Assembly (NCBI GenBank): GCA_019426215.1
Contig: CM033405.1
Coordinates: 32,890,199 to 32,954,198 of the forward strand
Reading direction: 5' to 3'
From: Buddleja alternifolia
Taxonomy: Eukaryota > Streptophyta > Magnoliopsida > Lamiales > Scrophulariaceae
DNA: 64,000 nt
This document shows, one piece after another, positions 45,052 to 57,158 of the stretch. The number at the start of each line of letters is the position of its first letter. Position 1 is the first letter of the stretch. The notes under the pieces are model-generated. The model had not been told where the DNA came from. It did no database searches and worked only from the letters and a program-made list of their open reading frames with translations. A program made the position numbers and the translations under genes.

Positions 45052-48000
45052 TCATCCATGTCGCATTATCCTCCTGCTTATCCTCCTCATCTTCCAAGTT
45101 ACATCATCATCCACAAGAATACTCCTGATGATGATCCTAAGGTCTTCATTTCCCATGTCCCGTTGTTCTTCTTCGATTTGAGTGGCAGATTCACCCACTG
45201 ATTTTCGGCACCTTTCTACGTCAATCAGCTGCAGCGTTTCAATTTCACCCATTGCACAAGGAATCTCTTTCAGATTGAAGCAGTAATGCAACACCAACTG
45301 TTGAAGCTTTGGGAAATGTTCACTCGAGAAGGAGACCTCATCCCATTTAGAGAAATTTTTTAATCCCTCCAGTTTCAAGAATCTGAGCTGTTGGAATTCA
45401 CCATCTCTTGTCTCCCATATTTCTCCCTTCATGGCATTGTATTCTAGTTTGAGAATCTCAAGGTTTGGCAATGCCCCAATAATCGACATCTCTTCCCAAG
45501 GCAACCTGAACCCAAATAGAGTCAGCTTTTTTATATTCGAAGGAAAGTTGATCTTTCCATCTTTCGTACATCTGTTGAGTGAGTTGAAGTAGATCATTCT
45601 AAGTGACTCAAGCTGAGTGAGGAAGCGGAGATCAGGATAACAATATGATAATGTCCCATCATCGTCCGCCAATAAGGTTTTAAAATCGCATTTGAGTTTG
45701 CGGAGATGGGGTGAACATTTTAACATCTCTTCATCTTTCACATTGTGAATACAAACATTGGAAAGATATTCGAGGTTATTGATGACCATTTGGTTGCTAT
45801 TGCAATCTTTATTGAATGTTGCTTTGTGTGCTTGAAGGTGTCTCAATCTCGCCAATTTCAGAAGACTTGAGGATATAGAGATTGTGTTATGCACTACAAA
45901 AAATTCTAGATTGACAAAGCTGGCTATTGAAGCTGGCATAGCATGAATAGCCAAGTATCTCAAGTGAACCAGAGTTTCTATTCCAACCAAATCATCAGAG
46001 TTTGTATTCCAGCAATCCAAGACTCTAAGTAACTCCATGCTGACAATATTCAATGGTGACATCAGAAGATAGCCAATAAAAGAGCGAACATGGCGGCCAT
46101 AACGTCCCAAAAGTAGATGCGAAGCTTTATAAATTGGATTCAGAGAGACAGAACACAATGGAGCATACAGACGCTGGTGTTTACCGTATATTGAGTAGTT
46201 ACTGGGAAAAAGAGTACAAAATAAACTGAGTAAGACACAAAAAATTTATAGGGAAAAATAGATAGAGTTGGTGAGTAAGCTTACTCGTCCACCAATGTAA
46301 GAAATCTTTCTTCTTCGGCTCTTCTCAAGCACAAGTCATGCAATAGATCATGAATAAGACAATTTTTTACTCCGAGGTCTGATCTTCTTCCAGTAACTAT
46401 TACTAAGCTTTTACCTATTAGCTCCATTAAATATTCTTCTGCTACACTCTCTAAGCTCTTCCTCTCGTCTTTGCATATGAATCCTTCGGCAATCCAAAGC
46501 CTTTTCAACTTCCTGACAGGGATTTCTTTGCCTTTCTGACATGCTCCAAAATAAAGAAAGCACGGTTTCAAATGATCTGGTAGATGTTTGTAACTGAGTT
46601 CCAATATTTGCATCGTCGAATTGTTTTTGTCAGCAAAAATATATGACGCTAAACTTATTCCCACATTTTCCCATGCACTTTTCTCCCTGTCCACAGTCCA
46701 AAGAATTCCAGCAACAACAATTACTGCAAGTGGTAGTCCGCAACAACTAATTGCAATTTGATTTCCAACATCTAGTAATTGTGGAGGGCAAGTTTCAATG
46801 CCAAACACCTTCTTCTGTAATAGCTCCCAACATTGTCCATTTGACAAAGTCGGAAGCTCATGAATAATGCTGTTACGTGGCGCCACATCTCGATTCCGAC
46901 TCGTGAATAATATTCGGCTCCCATTTCTATCATCTGGGAAACATCTTCGCAAATCATCCCACACATTTGAATCCCATATATCATCCATCACAATTAAGTA
47001 CCTTCGCCCCTTTAAACTTTTGTAAATGTGTTCTGCTAAATTTTCTTCTTCCATATTGAATATCATATCCCTACCAAGCTCACTTTCTAAGCTAATCAGG
47101 ATATCAATTAATACACTTTTCCTTTGATATGCTTGTGAAACGATGCACCATGAAAGTTTGTCAAAGTAACAGTTAACTGTGGGATGAACGTACAATTTCT
47201 TTGCGAAAGTAGTTTTACCGAGTCCCGGCATCCCAAAGATGCCAAGAGTCTGGAGATGCTTCTTTCCTCCTGTAAGTCGATCCAGAATATCTATTGTCTT
47301 GTCCTCTAAACCAACTATAATGTCTTCAACATCAGAATTTCGTTTCGCATGTAATGATCGCTGTGCGCTGAAATCTTTTGCAACTTTTAAGGCTCCAATG
47401 TTGTATTTTTTCTCGATTTCTTGAATTCCAATCTCAATAAGCTTAATCTTGTGGATAACATTTGGGATCCTGATGTTGAGATACCAGAGACGAGCATATC
47501 CAACCAAAAACGAATTGATTAGATAATCAGATTCATACGCCACATCTCTAATTCTCATCACAACTTCTTTCAATTCTTCAATGTCTAAAAGTCTTAGCAC
47601 TTTTATATCCTTGAGGAAAGACAGGGAAAGCTTTAGCCCCTGGTGGAGTAAATTTATTTGACCCTTCATATTAACAATCAGATCATCCTCCATATTCGAT
47701 ATAAGTTCCTCGAGATCACGAAGAAGCGAAACAATAATCGAGAATGAATCCACTGCAGCAGCCTCCGGAGTTGTAATATCAGTCTTGATGATTGAGGACG
47801 ACGGCGGTAGATTAGAGAATTTGATGATATTAAATTTCAAGAGCTCAATCTGTTCCAACAGAGCGCCAACGGCTGTTCCGTCTATAAGATGTGTGGCAAA
47901 AAACAACGAGTACACCAAACAACCTGCTTTATTGGCCACGGCCTCAAACTCTGCCAATAAATTCTCCTCCAATGAAGTATCTGTATCCCCAAGAATCACA

Positions 48001-48434
48001 ACAAGACATCTCAATTCCTCCTTAAGATTGTTGATACTATCCACAAATGGAAAAATCAAACCTATTCCATGAGATAGCAATTGAACAAGGAAATCGATAA
48101 AAGCTGCCATAACTTCATTATTCTTGAGCTTTTCAAAGAGATGCTGAAGCTTTGGAAAAATGAACAATTCCTCAATCTCTTGTGTCACATACACTACAAG
48201 TTCCGAGGATTTTTCAAAATAATCCTGATACCACCATTCATTATTCCACAAAATTGTAGTAATGGGGGTTCCAAAGAAGTCGGATTCAAGTCTGACTTCT
48301 AAGAGAAGACCAATAGCAGCTGAAAGATATGAATGAGTCAAGGGAATCTGATTCAGATCAGGTCCCAACTCCCATTCAATTCTTTGTGTGAAAATTTGTA
48401 AGAGTTTTGTTTTTTTGGTAGAGGAGGCAGCCAT
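45052..48434 (-). CDS. R1/Rx-like NB-ARC-LRR immune receptor (NLR)
   Basis: Two exons: 48434-46285 and 46201-45052, joined by an 83-bp GT-AG intron (46284-46202), about 1099 aa with no internal stop. I chose the second ATG (MAASSTKK) because its context (GGAATGG) is better; the upstream ATG at 48482 would add 16 residues. The N-terminal 390 residues resemble the extended N-terminal region of R1-type proteins. NB-ARC follows: P-loop GMPGLGKTT (about 402), kinase 2 YLIVMDDIW (about 480), SRILFTSRNRDVA, CCGLPLAV (about 565), CFLYFGACQ, LKRLWIAEGFI and an MHD-like LIHDLLHDL (about 695). Exon 2 encodes irregular LRRs and ends in an acidic, then Arg-rich tail. Such proteins sense pathogen effectors in the cytoplasm. 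The EDVID motif appears degenerate (AYESDYLINSF). Confidence 0.9.
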
Positions 48435-49299
48435 TCCTTCTCGGCGTTGCCACTGAGTTTTGCCGCTAAAAAAAAAATTCATTGAAAATGGAGCGCTGAT
48501 ATTAAACTAGGCCCGGTAACTGTAAATCTGACACTGATGGCGTTGTAGGCTCCTACATACAAAAATAACGGCATAATAGTTGGATCGGATCCTTCACCCC
48601 ACCGCAAGTGTGTAAATCTCGTGTTATTTACTGACCGACAATTTTTACTATCATCACAAAATGAAGACTGAAGTTTTTGACATTATAGGAAAGAGAACAG
48701 ATTTCCCAAGAAAATAATTCCATAATTTGAATATATATAATCAAAAGATGAATTAAGTCAACCATATATCAACAAACAAAAAGAGAATCTTTGGTATACA
48801 AGGTTGTGGGAGATGTTGAGATCAAAGAAGAAGTGAATTAGAAGAAGCTATTGATATCAATTGTGAATTAGACAATAATTCCACGCGTTTTTTGAAGAAA
48901 TGAATGATGGTCTGGTGGCTTGAAGAAAGGGGAAACAGTCAGCGGAAAAGTGGGGAAGAAAGGTAGAGGGGAAAGAAAATGAAAGGCAAAAAATAAAAAG
49001 AAAATAAAGGAAAAAAAGGGGATATTGGCAAAAAGGGGCCTCATTTGGCACGGAGTTGCAAAACCCATAGACATGTTATGTTTTTTTTTCTTTTTCCTTT
49101 ATTTTTTGCGGCTAAATAGGTCAAAATATTTAAAATATAAAAGAAAAATGGCTCCCTAAATATTTACAAATCAAGTCCCTACTTCTTAAGAATGACACCT
49201 TTAGTCCTTTAATCTTTAGGTTTAGTTTATTTAATCCCAAATATATGAACAACATAAATTATATTACAAAAATTACAAAAGTAATTAGCATAAGTAAAC
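48435..49299. other. NLR promoter side and spacer
   Basis: No gene. It holds the 48836-48899 duplicate of the cyclin-side segment. The minus-strand frames at 48857-49074 are Phe/Ser-rich readings of an A-rich tract. From about 49140, GTCCCTACTTCTTAAG and TTTAGTCC-type sequence resembles common plant repeat edges and may mark the end of the second virus. Confidence 0.45.
48836..48899. repeat. Segment shared with cyclin pseudogene leader
   Basis: Near-identical to 40046-40105, in the same orientation. Confidence 0.8.
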
Positions 49300-49527
49300 A
49301 ATAATTACAAAGATTAATTACAAAAGAAAATTCAGGGTTACCATTTTCTTTCTGGATTATGAATTAAAACTCATATTTTATCATTCTCAAGTAAGAGGAT
49401 TGTTTCGAGAATCCGATTACTTCATCAACGAAGACTTATGTTGGAAAGAAGTGAAGTACATGTCTTACTCTTTTGAAATTTAAAATATAAACTTAATTCA
49501 TTTAAAAATTTTAAACTTAGGAAACCT

Positions 49528-49539
49528 ACTCTGATACCA
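49528..49539 (-). other. tRNA-Met primer binding site of pararetrovirus 2
   Basis: TGGTATCAGAGT on the minus strand, about 440 nt downstream of the TATA box, as in the leader of caulimovirid pregenomic RNA. The last base differs from the usual C. Confidence 0.75.
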
Positions 49540-49980
49540 TATTGCTTGCACGATGGGGGGGAATTATCCCTCACATTTTGTCTCTCGACCAGTAACACCA
49601 AGACGGTAAACAAAATTTTCCCAAAGCAATATCAGATATTATTGAAAACAATAATTTGCACAACGGAAACATATTTTTGGGACGATGAATGAGTAGAATG
49701 TTACTACTGTTCATCATCATTTTTAGCATTTTTAATGTTTTTGTGGTTTCGGCTTTTTAATGTTTTTGTATTTTTTGAACATGAGAGAATTATATCATTT
49801 TTAAATAGTCGAGGAATCCCGTCGGATAAACTACTCACTATGCATATTAATAAAGCATAAAAACTTACAAGAGACAAAGTAGATATTTTATTAGAAGAAA
49901 AGTGGAGAGATTCTCTAGCAACCAAGAAGTGTGGGTTGGAGAGTGTTAAGGGCAAGTTTTTACAATGAAGAGAGAGGTCC

Positions 49981-49989
49981 TTTTATAGG
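49981..49989 (-). promoter_or_regulatory. Pararetrovirus 2 TATA box
   Basis: CCTATAAAA followed by GGACC on the minus strand, downstream of ORF4 and upstream of the primer site. The other virus has the same CCTATAAAAGGA. An AATAAA lies about 95 nt further on (about 49889), a likely poly-A signal. Confidence 0.65.
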
Positions 49990-50302
49990 CCTTAGATCTG
50001 AAAAAATATTACAACAAATTGAAGAAAAACTTGTCATCCACAGCTGCCATTTTTACAAACACTACAAATAGTCCATTTTTATAAACACTATAAATAGTGC
50101 TTAAACAGTAAAAAAAATACATAGGTGGCAAACTCGAATAGTAAAAGTGTACAGTAAACATGCATTATTGTAGCTGGTAGACTGAATGCTGCTTTAAATT
50201 TTTGTTTGGTTGCTGAATTATTGCTGCAAATTATTGTCCTTGCTGCTGGTACATTTATGGCTTTTGTCTGGGAGATGCATTATTTTGCTGAAACTTTGTC
50301 TT

Positions 50303-51919
50303 CTAGTATGTGTCTCGGCTGGATCCTTCTATTCCTTCTAGATCTGGATTATACTTGGGCTGATATTTCAAGCTAGGTGTTACTTTCTTTCCTAATGTTG
50401 TAACACTGAATCTGTATTTGGCGCTTGTCGGAATAAAAATACTCTGATGAGGTGCTTGAAAAATTAGCTGATAATCTGGTGATAAGTCCATATTTGGTCT
50501 CATGTATGGTCGTTGTGTCCTTCTTCTTATTCTCAGAGCTAGCTTGAGTTCTTCGGCGTCTGCTAAGGGGTTTGATACTACATGACATAATCTGAACATT
50601 TCTGACTTGGCTGGTTCCCAATTTTCATAATTTTCATTTACTGTTATAAAGGAATGACCTATTTCTACTCCTGTAGTTTTCCAAATTGGAGGTACTAATG
50701 ATACGTCTAAACGAAGATTGAAAGCTCTTTGGCTGAAAGAGAAGTCGACTGTCTCTGAAATTTGTCTGCCTAAATGTTTTACTTGATCTGGATTAGATAT
50801 AAATATTTTTAATACAACACCATAGTCTAATAACCGTTGAATGCTGATAAAAGTATCATCTATCCATCCTTCTCTGAAGAGTGAAGCATCTATGTGGACA
50901 TTAGGCCATGAAAAATATTTGACTGTATAAAATTTTAATGTTCCATCTTGGCGAATAGGTTCTCCTTTCCATTGCAATAAATATGTTAAGGGCTTTACTC
51001 CTTCTACTTGCTGAGTATTGAGGATTTGAGCTACTTTTAGCATCTTTGCATAAAAACTATCTTCTGCTTTCTGCCAAATAATGGGTTGTATTACTTCTGG
51101 TAAGGCTAAAACTGTGTGACAGGGATAATGAAAGGTTCGGACTGATAAGAATTGGTAGCATTTATCCTTGATTGTTTTGGGATATCTATTTGTCTCGGGT
51201 TTGTTAAATGGGTTGAAAATTTTTGATGCTGGACTAGTAGATCTTGATAAAAAAAATTCAAGGTTGGTAAAACGATTGGTTATGGTTTCAAGATCTTCTT
51301 CGAGTGATTCTACGTCTGGGCTTATAGGCTGCTTTCCTTTTGAAATTATTTTGGGCTTGGCATTTTCGGCATTAGGCTGAATGTAAAAGTTTGGGCCTAA
51401 AAGTCTCTTTGCTGCTGCTATTGCTTCATGAAACTGTTTAAATGGCTCCAAGTGTCCTTTTGCTACCTTTTGAATGCTTTGTAACGTCATTTGATAGTCA
51501 GTAAAAATTCCAACTGGTTGTCCACTAATAACTAGATATACCGTTGCTTCTTCTGTTGGAAAATTTTTGTTTTCTTTCTCGAAATAGTAGCAAAGTGCGT
51601 TTAATGCTGATAATTTGTTGGATGGTGAATTGACTTCCCATAATGCATTTAGTAGAATGCTCTGATCTTCTGTAATATAGGGAGTATCTTTTGGGGGTGT
51701 GAAAGCATGTCTAATTGGGAATGATATTTTGCCAAAGGTTTTAAAAACATTCTGAGTGGCTGGATTAAAGAATTGTGTTTCAATTGCAAAGGCTAGTCTA
51801 TTCTGAATATTTTGCTGAAAGTTAGACTTGAAAGCTGGTTTTCTGGCTATTTGGTTGAATGGTATTAGAGCTGCAGAGGGAGGTCGTGTTTGTTTGTTGT
51901 CTTGGTCATTGGAAACCAT
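50303..51919 (-). CDS. Pararetrovirus 2 ORF4: viroplasmin-domain protein, open
   Basis: 538 codons without a stop, starting MVSNDQDNKQ and overlapping the end of ORF3 by 55 bp in another frame. Residues about 120-180 (VYLVISGQPVGIF, then FKQFHEAIAAAKRLLG) match the pattern of the Cauli_VI/viroplasmin domain, also found at the N-terminus of some RNase H1 proteins. The rest (TLKFYTVKYFSWPN, FISIQRLLDYGVVLK, LALRIRRRTQRPY) is unfamiliar. In caulimoviruses this domain belongs to the transactivator/inclusion protein of similar length. It is one of the few unbroken frames in an otherwise decayed copy. Whether it is transcribed is unknown. Confidence 0.7.
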   Translation of the reverse strand: MVSNDQDNKQTRPPSAALIPFNQIARKPAFKSNFQQNIQNRLAFAIETQFFNPATQNVFKTFGKISFPIRHAFTPPKDTPYITEDQSILLNALWEVNSPSNKLSALNALCYYFEKENKNFPTEEATVYLVISGQPVGIFTDYQMTLQSIQKVAKGHLEPFKQFHEAIAAAKRLLGPNFYIQPNAENAKPKIISKGKQPISPDVESLEEDLETITNRFTNLEFFLSRSTSPASKIFNPFNKPETNRYPKTIKDKCYQFLSVRTFHYPCHTVLALPEVIQPIIWQKAEDSFYAKMLKVAQILNTQQVEGVKPLTYLLQWKGEPIRQDGTLKFYTVKYFSWPNVHIDASLFREGWIDDTFISIQRLLDYGVVLKIFISNPDQVKHLGRQISETVDFSFSQRAFNLRLDVSLVPPIWKTTGVEIGHSFITVNENYENWEPAKSEMFRLCHVVSNPLADAEELKLALRIRRRTQRPYMRPNMDLSPDYQLIFQAPHQSIFIPTSAKYRFSVTTLGKKVTPSLKYQPKYNPDLEGIEGSSRDTY

Positions 51920-54009
51920 GATCTATTACCCAAAATTAGAGTTAATTGTCTGCTTAATAAATCTGTTATGCTATTGTTTGATCCTTTAACATGTTCAAAT
52001 TCTACTTTATATCCGTTACCTTCTATTGCATTTCTAAAATTTAACCATCTTTTGTTATTTTGTTTTCTAGAATTTTCATTTTTTATGAATCTAACCACAA
52101 CTTCACAATCTGTTCTAATAGTAAAAGTTTTATCTAAATATAATCTAAAATGATCTATTGCTTTAACTATTTCTGCTATTTCATAATCTAGACTGATCCA
52201 ATTACTTCCTGTTTTATTAAAGTTACCACTGGAATAAACTGATATTTTTTCTTCACTTTTTGAAGAAAATTTATGAGGTTTACATTTTAATATTGCTTCC
52301 CATCCTTCTACAGAGCTATCTACTTCTATTATGACATAATCAGTATTTAAAGGTAATTCTAAAGGTTTTAAATCTTTAACTATTTCTTTAATTTTTCTAA
52401 CTAGGTTAATATCTTCCTGATTAAAGTGTCTTTGGCATGATTTTTCGATTTTCTTATATAATGGTTCAACTAATTTACTAAGTTTAGGAATAAATTTTCT
52501 AGAATAATTCAAAATTCCTAAAAATGCTTGTATTTGCTTTAAACTTTCAAGTTTGTCTGGAAAATTTAAAATCTTTGAGCTATATGAGGTTGTAATTTAA
52601 TCTGATCATTTCCTATTTCCAAACCTAAAAAGCTTATTTTTCTCTTAAAAAGATCCATTTTCTTTTTAGACACTACTATTCCACTTTCTTCTATTAAATT
52701 AAACACTTGTTTTAAATGATCTTGATGTTGTTTAATATTTTCAGAAACTACTAAAATGTCATCTATATATACTAAGCAGAAATCTGAATGTTTAAATATA
52801 CTATCCATAAATCTTTGAAATATTGTTGGAGCATTTTTTTGACAAAAAAAAAAGAACATTCCACTCGAAATGTCATTCACTACAGCTAAATGTTGTCTAT
52901 TTTTCGTCTTCTTCTACCATTTTAATTTGATTATATTCACTTTTTAGATCAAATTTTGAAACAATCTTTTTATTTTGTATGAGATTAATTAACTCATCTT
53001 TATTACGTATTCTATAAGCATCATCTTCTGTATGATCATTAAGTCTCTTATAATTATATACTATTCTAGGTTTTTCCCTTTTTATTTCTGCATTATTTCT
53101 TACTATAAATGCTGCAGATCTATGTGGACTGTCACTTCTTCTTATAATACCGATTTTTAACATTTCTTTTATTTGTGTTTTGAATTCTTTTATATTTTCA
53201 GGAGTATATTCTATAGTTGTTGTTCTTATTACTATATCGGGGTTTAAGATGTTTAGTTTAAAAGTATAGTTTACTTTGTTTTTAGCTAAATCATCTCCTA
53301 TAAATCCTAACATTTCTAATTTATGTAGAATTCTTTTATTTTCTAGATTTAACACTTCTAATCCCTTTCCTATATCTCTAATTTCTTCATCTAATAAGAT
53401 ATCTACGATTTCAGATTCTATATTATTTTGTTCTAATTCTTTGAAAAAATCTAAATCATTATTACCAAGTCCACCACGCTTCACAGTCAACCCTGATTGT
53501 TTAATGTATCTATTAGTTGGGAAAGTATAATTATGTTTGCTAATAGTAATATAATTTTTTCTTACTAATATAAGTTCATTTAAGGCACAAATAAAATTTA
53601 ACCCTAAAAGGAATTCTTGGCTTTGTATATTATCTGGTGCTATAAGTACTTGTCCTAAGATGTATTTACTACTATAATTTTCTGAAAAAGCTTTGAATTG
53701 TATTCATATGTTAATTAATTCTTTTGTTATTCTCATTAATCTATTTTCTGCAGTTCTACTAATAACAGTGTAACTTAATTGTGTTTCAAATTCTTTTGGT
53801 ACAAGACTAGAACTAAGCATGCTTTTTGTACTTCCTGTATCTAAAATGACTTTAGTTTCAATATATTTTTCTTGATTACACCATATTCTATAGTTTAAAA
53901 GTATTAAACTACTAGTATAAGGTACTTGTATTTGAGGTTCATACGCTATATTTTGTAAATGGGTTTCTTCTAATTGTTGGTTAATTTCATCAAGTTCTTC
54001 TATAACTAC
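51865..54009 (-). pseudogene. Pararetrovirus 2 ORF3: protease, RT and RNase H, broken
   Basis: Continues directly in the coat-protein frame after a lone TGA at 54012-54010. The protease active site is ILDTGSTKSML (about 53850), with a stop about 50 codons later. The RT part 53490-52897 carries KPRIVYNYKRLND and SKFDLKSEYNQIKM. Two stops and a frameshift near 52890 lead to the segment 52880-52566 with the intact YIDD box (CLVYIDDILVV). RNase H (51865-52512; VIIEVDSSVEGWEAIL, LDYEIAEIVKAI, FTIRTDCEVV) returns to the original frame. No integrase. Confidence 0.8.
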
Positions 54010-55968
54010 TCATTTTCCTTTATTTTTATTACTACTTATGTTTTCATTATTTTTTAATTTTAATTCTAATACTTGTATTTTTAAGTCTAAATTTTCTACT
54101 TTATGACTTAGAATCTCTGTTGTTTCTAATTTTTTACTAGGTTTGGGCGATACATCTGTTTCTATATTATATATGTTTTTAGCGCAAATAAAACAAATTT
54201 CGTCAAAACATATATTACATTGATATCTTAAATGTATATCAGGATATAATCTACAAATACTACAGGCTATACTCATAGTTCCTTTTCCATTTATATATTT
54301 ATGATCACATAAACTATTCATATAGGTATACTCTATTATATTGGGAATTTCTGGTCCTTTTTCACTTACTATACTAAATATGCTTTCATTATCACTTTCA
54401 TTACCATCTATACTTACTACATCTTCATCTAATTGTTCTGCTTTGGCTGCCATTTCCATATTAAATTGTCTTTTTGGACATCTATTAGCTAAATATTTAG
54501 GATCTCCACAAATAAAACAAGTGTATTTCCTAGTTGATGGTTTTCTAACATAATTAGAAGGTTTTCTTCCTTGTTTATATTGTCTAAAACTAGATTTTGG
54601 TTTATTGGACTTTCTTAATATTTCGTTTTGGTTAAAGTAATTTTTTCGTCCATATTGTTTTGGAGTGTATATAGCTTTTCTACCAAACTCATAAGATTGT
54701 TTTCTAATTTGTTCTCTAATGAATTCTTCTTTACACCATTCTTGAAGTTTAAAGAAAGTATATTGTACTCTAGGTCCTATACTTAATCCTGTAAGATTAC
54801 CATTGCTATTTAACCATTCTTCATGTATTTTTTTCCCTAAATCTTGTGGCAATTTTGTAAAATATCTATTACATAATTCTTCGTCAAATGCTTTATTAGT
54901 TTCTCCTATTAATCTTGTAAAATTCTGACTAAAAAGTATAATAAATTTCATATCAGTTATAGTAAGTTGTTCTAGATTTCTAAGTGTCGTATCTTGTATG
55001 AATGTATTTTCTCTTCCACGATCTATTCCTATTATTAAAGTTCTAATAAAACTAGTAAAATTATAAGGATTGTTTCCTAAGGCTTTTATTTCATTAATTC
55101 TATTAGGATCTTGTTTCTTCTTGTTTTGCCAGATAGATAATGCTGTAGGTCCTAAGCATGTTTCTAAAAAATTAAACATATCATATCTGCCTTTTTATTT
55201 ATTTTCCAATGTCTTACTACACATTATTCCCATATATTTACTTCTTCTGGCCACATTTGTGGGCTTCCTAATTCTATTACTAACATGTTTACACTCATAG
55301 TTTTTCCTATGTGAAGTCTTGATCCTACACATTTATTTGGTTGGGTTGATCCATATTCATATGTTGGGCTTTTTCATTGTGGTCTACCACTCATTTTTAC
55401 ATTTCTTGCTGGAATTTCACTATAATCTGGTTCTACTCTAGTTCTTTTTCCTATATTACTACTAGTACTTGCTTGACTATCTGTCATAAAAGTTACTTCG
55501 TTACTACTTTTTTCCTTATTTATAAAAAAAATTCAAATTCTATTTTTCCTGAGCATATATTATCTACTAAATCAATATTATAATATTGTTTAAATTCTTT
55601 TTCAGTTGATTCTAAATTTATATCTAAATTCATTACTTCAAAATACATTTCATCTACTAATTCTCTTAAATTATTTATCTCGAAATTCTTTCTTAATATT
55701 TCTTCCATATTTTTTGGTCTATAATCATTTTAACCTGACTTTCTAATTGTCTAATCTCTTCTTCTACTTCTTCTATATTTTCTTCCTCTTCGCTTTCTAT
55801 GTCAGATACTATTTCCCAATTTGCAAATGTACTAGTCATTCTAACTTCTTCTTCTTCTTCTATAATATTCATATAGTTTGCCTCAGTTTCGTTATCAGTT
55901 TTTTCTTCTAAATCTTCTAAGTTTTCTTTGGGATCTTGCTTTTGGTAATTAAGAAATCTAATAGAAGT
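54010..55968 (-). pseudogene. Pararetrovirus 2 ORF3: coat protein, broken N-terminus
   Basis: In frame with the movement domain after a single TAA at 55969. The first about 90 codons are strongly acidic (EEENIEEVEEEIRQL), typical of caulimovirid coat proteins. Stops and frameshifts fill 55700-55190; then 389 open codons (55179-54010) give the coat core, a basic region, and CFICGDPKYLANRC, a CCHC knuckle in which the usual His is Tyr. A second cluster near 54270-54170 reads CSIC, 11 residues, CNIC, 4 residues, CFIC: the CX2CX11CX2CX4CX2C motif described for badnaviruses. Confidence 0.8.
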
Positions 55969-56724
55969 TTAACCTCTACTATTTGTATACATTACACTTT
56001 CTCCTGGAATTTTAACCGTCTCATTTTCTTCTAAATGTTTGGTTAATTCTCTTTCTTCTCCATTTAAATCGCTATTATCTATATTTAAAGATTTAATCAT
56101 TTTTACCCCTACTGAGGCTAATCCATCTATTATTCCATCTATATTAATTTTATATTGAGGGAAACTATTATTGGTTACTCTTCCTAAAAACGCTATAGAA
56201 ACTACTAAATTATTACCATCATATGTTCCATATCCTCTAGTTTGTATTCCTATAGTAGTTTTATTAATATCTTTAATACTTTTCATTATATATGGAGCTA
56301 TATAAAATATTCCTACATTATTATTTATATCTATTTCCATACTAGCAAATACTGCTCTTCTAGCATCATACCAACTTTTATCTAGTAATAAAACTAAAAC
56401 TTTCCCATCAGTTCCTTTTCTAGTCAATCCTTTTATTCCTACAATAATTAATCCTAAATGTATGCATTTTTGTTTTAATTGCTTTATACATTCCGGACTA
56501 ATTAAGCTTATATTTTCAACATTTGTCGTAACTTTTACTTCTTTTTCTCTAAATTTCTTAATTAAATGTGTGTTATAATTAATTTTTCCTACTTTGTATA
56601 ATGTTTTAGGTTTTAACTTATCTATTCCTTTGTTGTTATATAAATTGAGATTTTCCTCTGCGTCTATTATTTCTTCTAATTCCACCTCTCTAGCTGAGCT
56701 TTGGCTTCCTGATCCTCTAAACAT
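55969..56724 (-). pseudogene. Pararetrovirus 2 ORF3: movement protein domain
   Basis: 251 open codons with LIIVGIKGLTRKGTDGKVLVLLLD, GIFYIAPYIMKSI, GIQTRGYGTYDGNN and VSIAFLGRVTNNSFP, fitting the 30K-type movement protein of caulimovirids. It ends at an in-frame TAA beyond which the same frame continues as coat protein, so this was the N-terminus of a polyprotein cut by a nonsense change. It starts 51 bp downstream of ORF2. Confidence 0.7.
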
Positions 56725-56774
56725 TATTTTAGTGAAAGTATTACTTATTTTTCCTTTCTCTTTTTCGTTACTAC

Positions 56775-57158
56775 TTATTCACTTATAGTTCTACTAGTGC
56801 CACTAAATGATCTCAACATTTTATCAATATATATATATTTAGGTTCCTTTTTAGGTTTTTCCAACTCGTCTAGTGCTAGATTTGCTAATCTTTCTTCTAT
56901 ACTATCTTGTAAATCTCCTTTAATTACTTGAGATACATTGTCTATTTTAGTGCTTAACTTTTCTAGTTTATTTTCTAATTTGTCTAGCCTTTCAAATATT
57001 TGTAAAATTAAAGCGAATTGGATATTCCAAAGTTTAGGGTATATTTTATCTTGATTATTAGTTTTTTGATAGGTAGTAAATCCTCCTTCTGTATCTAAAT
57101 ATTTACTTGCTAGTTCGATGGTTTTTTTATATTCTGATCTATTTTCTAGATTGCTCAT
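56775..57158 (-). CDS. Pararetrovirus 2 ORF2: virion-associated-type protein
   Basis: 127 codons, unbroken. The ATG overlaps the ORF1 stop (ATGA). Middle residues (ILQIFERLDKLENKLEKLSTKIDNVSQVI) form a clear heptad coiled coil, as in badnavirus ORF2 and virion-associated proteins; the C-terminal half has KPKKEPKYIYIDKM. Likely a small nucleic-acid or virion-binding protein. Confidence 0.65.
   Translation of the reverse strand: MSNLENRSEYKKTIELASKYLDTEGGFTTYQKTNNQDKIYPKLWNIQFALILQIFERLDKLENKLEKLSTKIDNVSQVIKGDLQDSIEERLANLALDELEKPKKEPKYIYIDKMLRSFSGTSRTISE

Noticed and set aside
44848..45201. A 117-codon plus-strand frame
   Set aside because: Its second half is antisense to the NLR 3' exon and the Ser run mirrors the acidic NLR tail; no independent support.
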